From NCBI RefSeq assembly GCF_016907655.1, contig NZ_JAFBCL010000001.1:6358001-6422000 (forward strand): a stretch of DNA of 64,000 nt. The letters run 5' to 3'. Numbering within the stretch: position 1 is the stretch's first letter; each line of letters begins with the position of its first letter. The translations under genes and the position numbers were made by a program. The notes below the pieces were generated by a model. That model was not told the DNA's origin. It ran no database searches and was given only the letters and a program-made list of their open reading frames with translations. The stretch comes from Saccharothrix algeriensis (GTDB taxonomy: Bacteria > Actinomycetota > Actinomycetes > Mycobacteriales > Pseudonocardiaceae). This document shows, one piece after another, positions 8,342 through 16,646 of the stretch.

Positions 8342-8716
8342 TCACCAGCGGTCGACCAGCAGGGTCCAGCCGACGATGCCGAGCTGGCAGCCGTAGGCGC
8401 TCCACGCGCCGTTGTTCTTGCCGTTCAGCCCGACGGTCTCGCAGACGTCCTCGGAGTCGGTGAAGACCGGGACGTTGGCCAGCAGGTTGTTGCTCGGGTC
8501 GACCAGCGTGCTGTAGCCGCCCACGCCGCTCTTGCACTCGTAGGAGTCGAACACGTCGTTGGCCACGCCACCGTCGCCGATCTTCTCGCAGAGCGCTTCG
8601 GTGCCGGTGTAGAGGTGGACCGTGTTGGGGACGGCCTGCGCAGCACCCCCGGTGAGGGCGACCGTGGCCGCGCCCGCGACCACGGCAGCGCCCAGAACAC
8701 GCGCGAGCTTCGTCAT
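8342..8716 (-). CDS. Small secreted protein with two homologous cysteine-paired halves
   Basis: 124 residues from an ATG at 8716 with GGAG 7 nt upstream. A Sec signal peptide (MTKLARVLG, hydrophobic run, AAQA cleavage site) precedes a mature protein of about 95 residues. The mature part is an internal duplication: LCEKIGDGGVANDVFDSYEC...STLVD in the first half aligns with VCETVGLNGKNNGAWSAYGC...TLLVD in the second. Each half has two cysteines, so one disulfide per half is likely. The function is unknown; secreted inhibitor, envelope or antimicrobial-type roles are possible. The upstream region carries a CRP-type site and a second palindrome. Confidence 0.85.
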   Translation of the reverse strand: MTKLARVLGAAVVAGAATVALTGGAAQAVPNTVHLYTGTEALCEKIGDGGVANDVFDSYECKSGVGGYSTLVDPSNNLLANVPVFTDSEDVCETVGLNGKNNGAWSAYGCQLGIVGWTLLVDRW

Positions 8717-8896
8717 GGCAATTCTCCACAATGTCGGATTCGACCTGATTGTGCCGCGGGGCGGCACCTGAACCGACGTTAACAGCCGATTACCGGATAC
8801 GGCCGAAGCATTCTCTTCGACTGTGAAAGAACTCCTGCGGAATAGATTCGGGCTATCCGGCGAAAGCGCTGGTGGAAGTCCTTGTGATGAGTAATA

Positions 8897-8912
8897 TGTG
8901 ATGCGCGTCACG
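8897..8912. promoter_or_regulatory. CRP/GlxR-type binding site candidate
   Basis: TGTGATGCGCGTCACG fits the CRP-family pattern TGTGA-N6-TCAC with near-full dyad symmetry. It lies about 180 bp upstream of the small secreted protein start. The match is seen; control by a cAMP-receptor-type protein is inferred. Confidence 0.5.
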
Positions 8913-8915
8913 TAG

Positions 8916-8928
8916 TTCTGTAACAGAA
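8916..8928. promoter_or_regulatory. 13-bp palindrome TTCTGT-A-ACAGAA
   Basis: A perfect dyad 3 bp from the CRP-like site, in the same AT-richer stretch. It is probably a second operator; the cognate protein is unknown. Confidence 0.4.
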
Positions 8929-8973
8929 TAGGGCGCGGACCGGCGGAGTGCCGCGGGAAAGCGCCCGCGACGC

Positions 8974-9014
8974 CGCCCGACCCCGGTCGCCGCGGCGGCG
9001 GCCGGGGTCGGGCG
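8974..9014 (-). terminator. Terminator of the amidase operon
   Basis: 13-bp perfect stem (8974-8986 with 9002-9014) around a GC-rich loop, 12 bp past the stop of the AmiB-like gene. Confidence 0.65.
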
Positions 9015-9026
9015 TGGCCCCCGCGG

Positions 9027-10082
9027 TCACCCCGCCGCGTCGGCTTCGGCTGCGGCGTCCGCGTCCGCGTCTGCGTCGGTGACGGCCTCGGCCTCGGCCT
9101 CGGCGATCACCCTCCCCTCGTGGACGCGCACCCGCACCCGCACCGGTGACGTGCCGACCGGCCGGACGCGCAGCACCTCGTCGGCGACCGGCGCGGCGAG
9201 GTCGGTCCGCACGTGCCGGCGCACCGCCCGCGCCCCGTACACCGGGTCGAAGCCGCGCCGCGCCAGCAGCCGAACGGCCTCCTCGGCCACGTCCAGCCGC
9301 ACGCCCCGGTGGCGCATCCGGCGGGCGAGCGCCTGCACCTCCAGCTCCGCGACGCCCCGCGCGGTGTCGGGGCCCAGCGCGGAGAACTCCACCACCTCGT
9401 CGATCCGGTTGAGGAACTCCGGGTCGAAGAACCGGCGCAGGGCGTCGGTGATCACCGCGTGGTCGCCCCGCCACGGCCGCCGCCAGCGGCGCGCCAGCTC
9501 CGCCGAGCCCAGGTTCGAGGTCAGGAAGACGAAGGTGTTGCGGAACGACACGGTCTGCTGGCCGTTGGCCAGCCGCAGCACGCCGGCGTCGAGCACGTGC
9601 AGCAGCGCCCGCAGGACGGTCGGGTGCGCCTTCTCCACCTCGTCGAACAGCACGACGCCGGGGGTGTAGGGGTCCCCCTCCACGGTGGACCGGTCGAAGA
9701 CGCTGAACCCCTCCTTGCTGCCCGCGTAGCCGGGCGGGGCCCCGCTGAACGACGCCGCGTAGTGCTCCTGCGCCAGCGCGCTCATGTCGACCCGGCACAG
9801 GTCGTCCGGCCCGGACCGCAGCTCCGCCGCCACCCGCCGCACCAGTTCGGTCTTGCCGACGCCGGTCGGGCCGACGAGCAGCAGGTTGGCCAGCGGGCGG
9901 CCGGGGTCGTGCGCGCCGGCCCGGGCCAGGGCGATCGCGCGCACGACCGCGTCCACCGCCCGGTCCTGGCCCAGCACCCTGGTCCGCAGCCGGGCGGCGA
10001 CCGCCGCGGGTGACGGGTCGCGCCCGTCACCCGCGAGGCGCTGCCGGTTCTGGTCGTGGAACCGGTCGGTCAGGTACGGCAT
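9027..10082 (-). CDS. amiB: AmiB-like AAA+ ATPase (ClpB D2-type)
   Basis: 351 residues. A single AAA+ module resembles the second ATPase domain of ClpA/ClpB: GPTGVGKT Walker A at 71-78, VLFDEVEK Walker B, a TSNLGS sensor-1 region, then FDPEFLNRIDEVVEF and the C-terminal small domain with RGFDPVYGARAVRRHV. It lacks the Clp N-domain, first ATPase and middle domain. Position fits the Pseudomonas aeruginosa amidase operon, where AmiB is a Clp-like ATPase encoded beside AmiE and AmiS and of poorly defined role. It starts 4 nt after the amiE stop. The last 30 residues are an Asp/Ala/Glu-rich repeat tail. It could assist assembly or membrane coupling of the amidase system. Confidence 0.85.
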   Translation of the reverse strand: MPYLTDRFHDQNRQRLAGDGRDPSPAAVAARLRTRVLGQDRAVDAVVRAIALARAGAHDPGRPLANLLLVGPTGVGKTELVRRVAAELRSGPDDLCRVDMSALAQEHYAASFSGAPPGYAGSKEGFSVFDRSTVEGDPYTPGVVLFDEVEKAHPTVLRALLHVLDAGVLRLANGQQTVSFRNTFVFLTSNLGSAELARRWRRPWRGDHAVITDALRRFFDPEFLNRIDEVVEFSALGPDTARGVAELEVQALARRMRHRGVRLDVAEEAVRLLARRGFDPVYGARAVRRHVRTDLAAPVADEVLRVRPVGTSPVRVRVRVHEGRVIAEAEAEAVTDADADADAAAEADAAG

Positions 10083-10086
10083 CCCG

Positions 10087-11124
10087 TCATGCCTCGTGCA
10101 CGCGCTCGGCGGGCAGCGAGCCGACCCGGCACTCCGCGACGCCCACGGTGTCGCGGGTGAGGGCCTCGACGTTCTCGCGGGCCTTCTGGGCGTCGGTGAC
10201 CCACAGCTTGTAGAAGTCGAACGGGCAGTCCGCGACGCCCTTGTCGCCGTCGCCCGCCGCGTGCACGCCGGAGTAGCCGCGGTGCAGCAGCTTGAACATG
10301 TGGTTCTGCGACTGGTCGTAGTGCCGGGCGTCGCGCAGGGCGGACAGCGAGAGCTGCGCGTACTGGATGCCGTACTCCTCCTCGCCGGTCTCGCCGAGCG
10401 TGCGGCCGTCGAAGCCGATGATCGCGGAGTGGCCGAAGTAGGAGTACACGCCGTCGAACCCGGCGGCGTTGGCCACCGCGACGTAGCAGTTGTTGGCCCA
10501 CGCCATCGCCTTGGACATCAGCACCTGCTGGTCCTTGGCCGGGTACATGTAGCCCTGGCAGCGCACGATCAGCTCGGCGCCCTTCATGGCGCAGTCCCGC
10601 CAGATCTCCGGGTAGTTGCCGTCGTCGCAGATGATCAGGGAGATCTTCATGCCCTTGGGGCCCTCGGAGACGTAGGTCGTGTCGCCGGGGTACCAGCCCT
10701 CGATGGGGCACCACGGCATGATCTTGCGGTACTTCTGCACGATGTCGCCGCGGTCGTTGATCAGGACGAGGGTGTTGTAGGGGGGCTTGTCCGGGTGCTC
10801 CTCGTGGCGCTCGCCGGTGATGGAGAAGACGCCCCACGTGCGGGCCTCGCGGCAGGCGGCGGAGAAGATCGCGGTCTCCTCGCCGGGGACGGTGGCGGCG
10901 GTCTCGAACATCTCGCCCGGGTCGTACATGATGCCCTGGGTCGAGTACTCCGGGAACACGACGAGGTCCATGCCCGGCAGGCCGGTCTTCATGCCGACCA
11001 CCATCTCGGCGATCTTGCGCGCGTTGTCGAGCACCTCGGCCTTGGTGTGCAGCCGGGGCATCTTGTAGTTGACCACTGCGACGCCGACGGTGTCGGGGCT
11101 GGCGGAGATGTCGCCGTGCCTCAT
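10087..11124 (-). CDS. amiE: Aliphatic amidase
   Basis: 345 residues, nitrilase superfamily. It hydrolyses short-chain aliphatic amides such as acetamide to the acid and ammonia in the cytoplasm. The sequence is strongly AmiE-like from the start (MRHGDISASPDTVGVAVVNY). The catalytic triad is visible as Glu in DLVVFPEYS, Lys in QKYRKIMPW and Cys in SLIICDDGNYPE. The ATG has a GGAGAAACCC ribosome site. It lies between the AmiS-like channel and the AmiB-like ATPase, giving a complete uptake-hydrolysis set. No AmiC/AmiR regulators are seen nearby. Confidence 0.96.
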   Translation of the reverse strand: MRHGDISASPDTVGVAVVNYKMPRLHTKAEVLDNARKIAEMVVGMKTGLPGMDLVVFPEYSTQGIMYDPGEMFETAATVPGEETAIFSAACREARTWGVFSITGERHEEHPDKPPYNTLVLINDRGDIVQKYRKIMPWCPIEGWYPGDTTYVSEGPKGMKISLIICDDGNYPEIWRDCAMKGAELIVRCQGYMYPAKDQQVLMSKAMAWANNCYVAVANAAGFDGVYSYFGHSAIIGFDGRTLGETGEEEYGIQYAQLSLSALRDARHYDQSQNHMFKLLHRGYSGVHAAGDGDKGVADCPFDFYKLWVTDAQKARENVEALTRDTVGVAECRVGSLPAERVHEA

Positions 11125-11151
11125 GGGTTTCTCCTTCGCGGGGTTGGTGGT

Positions 11152-11763
11152 TCAGGCCGTTGCGGGGACGGGTCGGGGGCCTCGGGAGGCGAGCAGCGCC
11201 GCGCAGCCCAGGAGCAGCACGGCGACCACGGCCGCGAGCACCCCGGCGACCGCGTCGGGGCGGTAGGCCCCGGTCAGCCCGAGGAACGCGGGCAGGGTGC
11301 AGGTGGTCTGGCTGAGCAGCACGGCGACCCAGCCGGTGAACCGGGTGAGGTCCGCGCGGCCGAGGGCGAGCACCAGGAAGAACAGCGCCCACAGCAGCGC
11401 CCACGACAGCCAGATGACGCCGAAGACGGGGTCGCGGTCGTGCCAGAAGGACAGTCCTGAGTAGACCATCGCGCAACCGGCGACGAAGAGCGAGAACCAG
11501 CCGACGCCCGCCGGGTCGAGGTTCGCCAGCGACGCGAGGCCGACGTAGAGGTAGGTGAAGCCGAACAGGTACAGCCCGGAGGCGGCCAGCACGGCGTCGG
11601 TGTCGTCGCCCGCTCGGATGATGAGCACGGTCGGCGTGACGCACTGCAGCGCGCCCACGAACAGGTTGAGGGCGGCGGCGGAGCGGGCCGGCAGCCGGCC
11701 GAGCAGCACGAGACCGTTGAGCAGCAGGACGGCGCCGACGTAGAGCAGTCCGACGTTGGCCAT
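11152..11763 (-). CDS. amiS: AmiS/UreI family amide or urea channel
   Basis: 203 residues with six hydrophobic segments and almost no long soluble loops, as in AmiS/UreI channels. Recognisable parts are MANVGLLYVGAVLLLNGLVLLG at the start, then LYLFGFTYLYVGL, and VIWLSWALLWALFFL in the middle. It should let amides or urea cross the membrane to AmiE. The ATG has GGGAGG 5 nt upstream. It is first in the leftward operon, with a 12-bp palindrome 33 bp upstream. Confidence 0.93.
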   Translation of the reverse strand: MANVGLLYVGAVLLLNGLVLLGRLPARSAAALNLFVGALQCVTPTVLIIRAGDDTDAVLAASGLYLFGFTYLYVGLASLANLDPAGVGWFSLFVAGCAMVYSGLSFWHDRDPVFGVIWLSWALLWALFFLVLALGRADLTRFTGWVAVLLSQTTCTLPAFLGLTGAYRPDAVAGVLAAVVAVLLLGCAALLASRGPRPVPATA

Positions 11764-11795
11764 CGCGGCCTCCCGTTTGTCCCCAAGTGGGTTAT

Positions 11796-11807
11796 TTTCA
11801 GCTGAAA
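11796..11807. promoter_or_regulatory. 12-bp palindrome TTTCAGCTGAAA upstream of amiS
   Basis: A perfect dyad in the only AT-rich patch upstream of the amidase operon, 33 bp from the amiS start. It is a likely operator for an unlinked regulator. The regulator family is not identifiable from the site alone. Confidence 0.5.
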
Positions 11808-12066
11808 CTAAACGTCGGCACGGCGGCCGTCAAGGGGTCGGGGGAGCGGGGTCGGGACCGTTCCACGAGGACTGACCGGGCCCGGCGCGGGTGATGGCGC
11901 GGGCGGTGGCACGGCTGTCGGCGCGGGTGACGGCGCGGGCGCCGGTGCCGGTGCGGCCGGTGGCGCGGGTGACCGCGGCGGGATCGGCGGCGCGGTGGTC
12001 ACCGGTGCGGGCGGCGGGGACCGGCGCGGTGGACGCGCCTCGGGAGGGGCGTGGTGGCGCAGGCCG

Positions 12067-12104
12067 GGGCCGCCGCTCCGGGACCCGTCCCGGAGCGGCG
12101 GCCC
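12067..12104 (-). terminator. Very strong hairpin after the heme-oxygenase-fold gene
   Basis: Perfect 17-bp stem with a 4-nt loop, 11 bp past the stop of the leftward gene. No T-tract. Confidence 0.75.
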
Positions 12105-12114
12105 GCGACGCCGG

Positions 12115-12774
12115 TCAGCCGGTGGCGATGTGGTGCCAGTAGTCCGACAGCAGGTCGGGGATCTCGTCCGCGCTGCGCGTCACCCGGGACTCCTCTTCCC
12201 CGTGGGCCAGGCCGAACCCGACGACCTCCGGCAGGCGCTGCTTCATCTCGGCGGGTTCCTCGCGGTAGTTGTCCAGGTAGGCCACCACCGAGCGCGGCAC
12301 GTTGTCCAGGTCGCGCAGCGCGTCGGCCAGCGCCGCGGCCACCGGGCAGAACAGCTGGAAGTCGGTGTGCACCTCCATCGCCGCCTCGGCCGCGCCGGCG
12401 TGGCTCGCCACCCAGGCCACCGCCTGGTTGAGCTGCATCACCGCCTGCGGCGGGTCGGTGCGGCGCAGGGCTTCCGGGTCCAGGCCCACGTCGGCCGCGG
12501 CGGCGTCGGCCAGCAGCCGCCGCTGCCCGATGAACTTCGTGGCCACGAACGCGAAGAACCCGGCGGGCACCTCGTGGCTGAACCGGGTGAGCAGCGAGCC
12601 GTACCGGGGGATCTCCGCCTCCTGGGTCAGGAACTCCGCGGTGACCAGGCGCTGGAGGTGGCGGGGGTGCACCCGGCCGGCCCGGGCGGCGGCGAGCAGT
12701 TCGTTGTCCTCGACCTGCCGGCGGACGGGCAGCAGGGCCTCGTAGCGGTGGATGAGCTGGTCGGCGTTCGGCAC
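12115..12774 (-). CDS. Heme-oxygenase-fold (TenA/PqqC-like) protein
   Basis: 219 residues from a GTG at 12774 with an excellent AGGAGG 5 nt upstream; a longer start at 12879 would add a basic leader. The protein is all-helical, with segments such as HLQRLVTAEFLTQEAEIPRYGSLL, GFFAFVATKFIG, QAVAWVASHAG and MEVHTDFQLFCPVAAALADAL that suggest the TenA/PqqC heme-oxygenase-like superfamily. Members include thiaminases, cofactor oxidases and diiron enzymes of biosynthetic clusters. It is divergent from the amine oxidase at 13320 and may belong to the same locus. No ligand set can be fixed by eye. Confidence 0.6.
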   Translation of the reverse strand: MPNADQLIHRYEALLPVRRQVEDNELLAAARAGRVHPRHLQRLVTAEFLTQEAEIPRYGSLLTRFSHEVPAGFFAFVATKFIGQRRLLADAAAADVGLDPEALRRTDPPQAVMQLNQAVAWVASHAGAAEAAMEVHTDFQLFCPVAAALADALRDLDNVPRSVVAYLDNYREEPAEMKQRLPEVVGFGLAHGEEESRVTRSADEIPDLLSDYWHHIATG

Positions 12775-13319
12775 GGCCTCCTCCTCAGGGCGCCGCTCCG
12801 GCCGGGACCGGGCCCGGCCGGAGCGGCCGACGGCGCGACGGGCGGGTTGCCGGGCCGACCGCCGCGCGGCGGCAGTCACGACATCGGCTCGGCTGCGTCA
12901 CCGTAGCAGGGGGACCGGATAAATCTTTCCGCTGTGTCGAAATGTGTCGGAAATGCTCCGAAGGGGTGACGGAGTGGTAATGGCCGAACCAGATCGGACG
13001 GCCCTCCGGAAACGATCAGGGGTATTACTACAAGCGAGCGACATCGGCTGCGATGTGCCGGTGGCGCTGGACTGGCCACCGGGGTGATGTTACGTTACCC
13101 CTGGTAGAAGCGTTGCCAAGGATCCGGGTGGGCCGTGTGGAGCACGGCCGGTCCGGGTGCGCCGGATAATGCCGACCCCGGCCTCCCCCTCGTCGACCGG
13201 GTATTCCGATTGCTCGTGCCGACGGTCCGCCGGTCCATTCCCGAGCCTTCCGGCGGCGGGCGGCGACCGGCCGACGAGGTCGGTCTGCGCCCGGCCGAGC
13301 GCCGAGGAGGGAATTCCCG
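12775..13319. other. 545-bp divergent promoter region
   Basis: It separates the leftward heme-oxygenase-fold gene from the rightward amine oxidase. AT-richer patches near 12905-12960 and 13080-13100 probably hold the promoters. No gene or clear dyad seen. Confidence 0.45.
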
Positions 13320-15074
13320 GTGAGCGAGCCAACCGCCGTCGACCTGCAGGTCGACTTCCCGTTCGACTACGCCGAGTACGTCGGTGGCGGGCGGCGCGTC
13401 GGCCGCCTGCCCGACCACGCCCTGGGCGCGCCCGTGGCGGTGATCGGGGCGGGCGGCAGCGGGTTGACCGCGGCCTACGAGCTGCTGCGGATCGGGTGCC
13501 GCCCGATCGTCTACGAGGCGGAGGCCGACCCGGACGGGCCCGGTGGCCGCAGGCTGGGCGGGCGCATGTACTCCCGGCGCCTGTCGCCCGCCGACAGCGC
13601 CGTGGTCGAGCTGGGGTGCATGCGCTTCCCCGACACGGCCCACCTGCTGCGCCAGTACACCGACGCGTTCGACCTGCGCTGGACGCCCTTCCGGGACGAG
13701 TACGCCGCCGAGGTGACGCCGCGGACCGTGCTCGACGTGGACGGTGTCGGCTACGTCGCCGGCGGGATCACCGACCTGTACCCGCAGCACGAGCGGTTCG
13801 GCCGGGCGCACCGGCGGTGGACCGCGGCGGTGCGGCGGATCGGCGTGTTCGAGCTGCAGCACGCGGTGCGGGGGCGGGACCGGGCGCGGGCCAAGCGGCT
13901 CTGGGCCGACCTGGTGCACCGGTTCGAGGAGTGGAGCTTCTACCGCTTCCTGCGCGACCCGGGCGGGGTGGGGCTCAGCCGGGCCGACGCCCACCTGCTG
14001 GGCACCGCGGGCATCGCCACGACGGTCTGGGACAGCCTGTACGACCTGTCGTTCCTGGAGACCCTGCGGATGCTGCTGGCCACCGAGGGCGCCTCGATGC
14101 ACCTGCTGGACGAGGGGATCAGCGCCCTGGCCGAGGCTTTCTGGGTCCACCGCACCACCGGTCCGGACGGCCGGTCGACCAGCCTGGCCGAGGTCAACCG
14201 CGGCGCGCCCCGGCCGGCCGTCGTGGCGCTGGAGGTCGGCGCGGATTACGCGCAGGGCGTGGTGGTGCACTGCGCGGACGGCACGAGCCAGTGGTACCCG
14301 GCGGCGGTGTTCACCCCGCAGCTGCACGTGCTGGAGACGGCGGTCGAGGTGCGCCCGCAGCGGAGCGGCCGGCCCGCGCCGTTCGGGCCGCGGCTCACCC
14401 GGGCGATCCGCCGGCTGAGCTACTGGCAGTCGGCCAAGACCGTGCTGGTGACCCGCACGCCGTTCTGGGAGGGCACCGGCATGGACGGGGTCACCCTCAC
14501 CGACCGGCTGCCCAGGGCGGCCTACACCCTGGACTACGGCCCGCCGCCCGAGCCCGGCGGCCGGCGCGGCGTGCTGGTGCTGAGCTTCACCTGGTCCAAG
14601 GACTCCCTGAAGCTCGGTTCGTCCACTGTGGACGAGCGGGTCGCGGCGCTGGTCCGGGAGCTGGGCGAGGTCCACCCGGAGCTGGCCGACGAGCTGCGCC
14701 GGCAGGCCGCCGCCGGCGAGGCGTGCACGATCTCCTGGGAGAACGAGCGGAACTTCCGCGGCTACTGCCGCTACTCCCGGCCCGGCGAGTACACCTACCA
14801 GTGGGACCTGTTCGCCCACTTCCTCAAGGACTTCACGGGTTCGCCCGCGGTGCCGGGCGAGCCGCCCAACGCGCTGTTCCTGGCCGGGGACGACATCGCC
14901 TGGTCGCCCGGCTGGCTGGACCACGCCATGTCCTCCGGGCTCAACGCGGCGTGGGGGGTGATGCGCTGCCTGGGCGGCGCCGCGCTGCCCGACAACCCCG
15001 GCCCGGGGGACGTCTGGGGCGACGAGGACTACCGGCCGCTCACGGTGCCCGATGAGGCCGAGATCGCCGGCTGA
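13320..15074 (+). CDS. FAD-dependent amine/L-amino-acid oxidase family protein
   Basis: 584 residues from a GTG preceded by GAGGAGGG. It has the FAD dinucleotide fold (VAVIGAGGSGLTAAYELL at about 39-56, acidic end VYEAE), then GGRRLGGRM and a flavin-binding C-terminus (LFLAGDDIAWSPGWLDHAMSSGLNAAWGV) typical of monoamine and L-amino-acid oxidases and tryptophan monooxygenase. It probably oxidises an amino acid or amine with O2 to an imine/keto acid, or acts as a decarboxylating monooxygenase. It opens the rightward run toward the ATP-grasp genes, with a 375-bp gap. Substrate unknown. Confidence 0.82.
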   Translation: MSEPTAVDLQVDFPFDYAEYVGGGRRVGRLPDHALGAPVAVIGAGGSGLTAAYELLRIGCRPIVYEAEADPDGPGGRRLGGRMYSRRLSPADSAVVELGCMRFPDTAHLLRQYTDAFDLRWTPFRDEYAAEVTPRTVLDVDGVGYVAGGITDLYPQHERFGRAHRRWTAAVRRIGVFELQHAVRGRDRARAKRLWADLVHRFEEWSFYRFLRDPGGVGLSRADAHLLGTAGIATTVWDSLYDLSFLETLRMLLATEGASMHLLDEGISALAEAFWVHRTTGPDGRSTSLAEVNRGAPRPAVVALEVGADYAQGVVVHCADGTSQWYPAAVFTPQLHVLETAVEVRPQRSGRPAPFGPRLTRAIRRLSYWQSAKTVLVTRTPFWEGTGMDGVTLTDRLPRAAYTLDYGPPPEPGGRRGVLVLSFTWSKDSLKLGSSTVDERVAALVRELGEVHPELADELRRQAAAGEACTISWENERNFRGYCRYSRPGEYTYQWDLFAHFLKDFTGSPAVPGEPPNALFLAGDDIAWSPGWLDHAMSSGLNAAWGVMRCLGGAALPDNPGPGDVWGDEDYRPLTVPDEAEIAG

Positions 15075-15449
15075 CCGGGAAACCGCCGCCACCGGGGCGC
15101 GACGGCGGTGGACTTCGCGCTGCGGGGCGGCGCCGTCCGCTCCCGACCGGCGCCCCGGGGCGCCGCGACGACCGGGGCTCAGCCGCCGCGACGACCACCC
15201 GGTGAATTCCGCGCGCGCGTCCCGAAATGCCGGCGCACCGGGGTGACGGCCCCCGCGGCGAACCGCTGGGGCGGGTTCCCATGCGATTTCCCGATCGCGC
15301 CGATAAGCGCGTGAAGTGCGCCGGCACCAAGGGTTCGTGGGCCGTTCGGTCCAACGCCAGGCCGGTCGGGTTGGACTACGCTCGGAGTGGCCCCGTCATC
15401 GCACGCCGGGGCGTCGCCTTGCCTTGCAGGTACCGACCGGAAGACATCC
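15075..15449. other. 375-bp gap between amine oxidase and first ATP-grasp gene
   Basis: No gene is credible here. The lower-GC patch around 15290-15320 may carry a second promoter for the ATP-grasp/exporter genes. Confidence 0.4.
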
Positions 15450-16646
15450 ATGCGCATCTTAGTGCTGCACCGCGTTCCGGACGCGCTGGTCCGCTACGCG
15501 GATAGCATCGACCACCACGCACACGAGGTCACCTACATCGGGGTGCCCGACCGCCTGGCGACCACGCCGGCCGGGGTGCCGGCCCGCCGGCTCGCGCGGC
15601 CCGGCGTCGGGGAGACCGACGTCGAGGTGCTCGCGGCCCTGGCCGGCGAACCCGCTCCGGACGTGGTGATCGCCCTGTCCGAGTACGACCTGCTCGCCGC
15701 CGCCCGCGTGCGCGAGGCGCTGGGCGTGCCCGGCCCCGTCGAGGCCGAGGTGCTGCCCTACCGGGACAAGGTGGCCATGAAGGCGGCCGTCGCGGCCCGG
15801 GGCCTGCGCGCGCCCCGCTGCCGGCGGCTGCCCGCGGTGGCCGCCGACGTGCCGTGGGACGGCCCCACCGTGCTCAAGCCCCTCTCCGGCGCCTCCAGCG
15901 AGGGCGTCACCAGCCACCCGACGGTCGCCGCCGCCCTGGCCGCCGCGCGCGCCGTCGACACCGGCGAGTTCGAGGTCGAGGAGTTCGTCGACGGCCCGAT
16001 CATCCACGTGGACGGCCTGGTCGCCGACGGCGCGGTGGTCGCGGTGATGGTCAGCCGCTACGTCAACACCTGCCTGGCCTTCGCCGAGGGCCGGCCGCTG
16101 GGCTCGGTGCAGGTCGACGCGGACCCGGGGGTCGTCGACTGGACCGCGCGCTGCCTGGCCGCGGTCGGCATCGCCACCGGGCCGTTCCACCTGGAGGCCA
16201 TCGAGGGCCCCGACGGCCTGGTGTTCCTGGAGGTCGGCGCCCGCTTCGGCGGCGCGGACGTGGTCGACACCTTCGAGCTGGCCACCGGCGTGCGGCTGCC
16301 CGACGCGCAGCTGCGCCTGCTCGTGGAGGGCGCGAGCGCCGACATCGACGCCCGCGTGCCCGCCCCCGACGCCCGCTACGGCTGGTTCGTCTGGCCCGGT
16401 CACACCCTGGGCTCCACGCACTGCCGCGTCGCCCACGCGGAGGACTTCGCCGAGCACCCGCTCGTGCGGCGCTGGGTGCAGCGCCCGCCCGACGAGCCGG
16501 TGTCGCGGACCATCACCTACGCCGACGCCCACGTCCCGCTGGCCGGCGTGCTCGGTCCGGGCTCCAGCGAGGACATGGCGCGGCTGCTGGACATCATGTT
16601 CGCCACCGTCAAGGTCGAGCCCGCCGACCCGGGCAGCGCTGGATGA
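15450..16646 (+). CDS. ATP-grasp carboxylate-amine ligase 1
   Basis: 398 residues from an ATG with GGAAG 6 nt upstream. The N-terminal Rossmann-like part (MRILVLHRVP, PDVVIALSEYDLLAAARVREALG) is followed by the lid region (YRDKVAMKAAVAARGLRAP), ATP-binding strands (GPTVLKPLSGASSEGV, FEVEEFVDGPIIHVDG) and the metal-binding end (FHLEAIEGPDGLVFLEVGARFGG). Such enzymes join a carboxylate to an amine through an acyl phosphate. The stop overlaps the exporter start (ATGA), so ligase and exporter are coupled. The substrate is probably an amino acid; its identity cannot be read from the sequence. Confidence 0.88.
   Translation: MRILVLHRVPDALVRYADSIDHHAHEVTYIGVPDRLATTPAGVPARRLARPGVGETDVEVLAALAGEPAPDVVIALSEYDLLAAARVREALGVPGPVEAEVLPYRDKVAMKAAVAARGLRAPRCRRLPAVAADVPWDGPTVLKPLSGASSEGVTSHPTVAAALAAARAVDTGEFEVEEFVDGPIIHVDGLVADGAVVAVMVSRYVNTCLAFAEGRPLGSVQVDADPGVVDWTARCLAAVGIATGPFHLEAIEGPDGLVFLEVGARFGGADVVDTFELATGVRLPDAQLRLLVEGASADIDARVPAPDARYGWFVWPGHTLGSTHCRVAHAEDFAEHPLVRRWVQRPPDEPVSRTITYADAHVPLAGVLGPGSSEDMARLLDIMFATVKVEPADPGSAG

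Larger units (their letters stand above)
8717..9026. other. Promoter region of the small secreted protein gene and end of the amidase operon
   Basis: AT-richer than its surroundings between about 8740 and 8930, as expected of a promoter. It holds the CRP-like site, the TTCTGT dyad and the terminator of the amiS-amiE-amiB operon, each listed separately. No gene is seen. Confidence 0.6.
11764..12114. other. Amidase operon promoter and low-complexity spacer
   Basis: The first 50 bp hold the likely promoter and palindrome of amiS. From about 11885 to 12010 the sequence is a degenerate GCGCGGGTGACGGCGCGGGCG-type repeat. A terminator follows at 12067-12104. No credible gene. Confidence 0.55.

Noticed and set aside
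10087..15074. Possible indole-3-acetic acid pathway (tryptophan monooxygenase-like amine oxidase plus amidase)
   Set aside because: The amidase is a clear aliphatic AmiE in an amiS-amiE-amiB operon transcribed away from the oxidase. AmiE enzymes favour short aliphatic amides.
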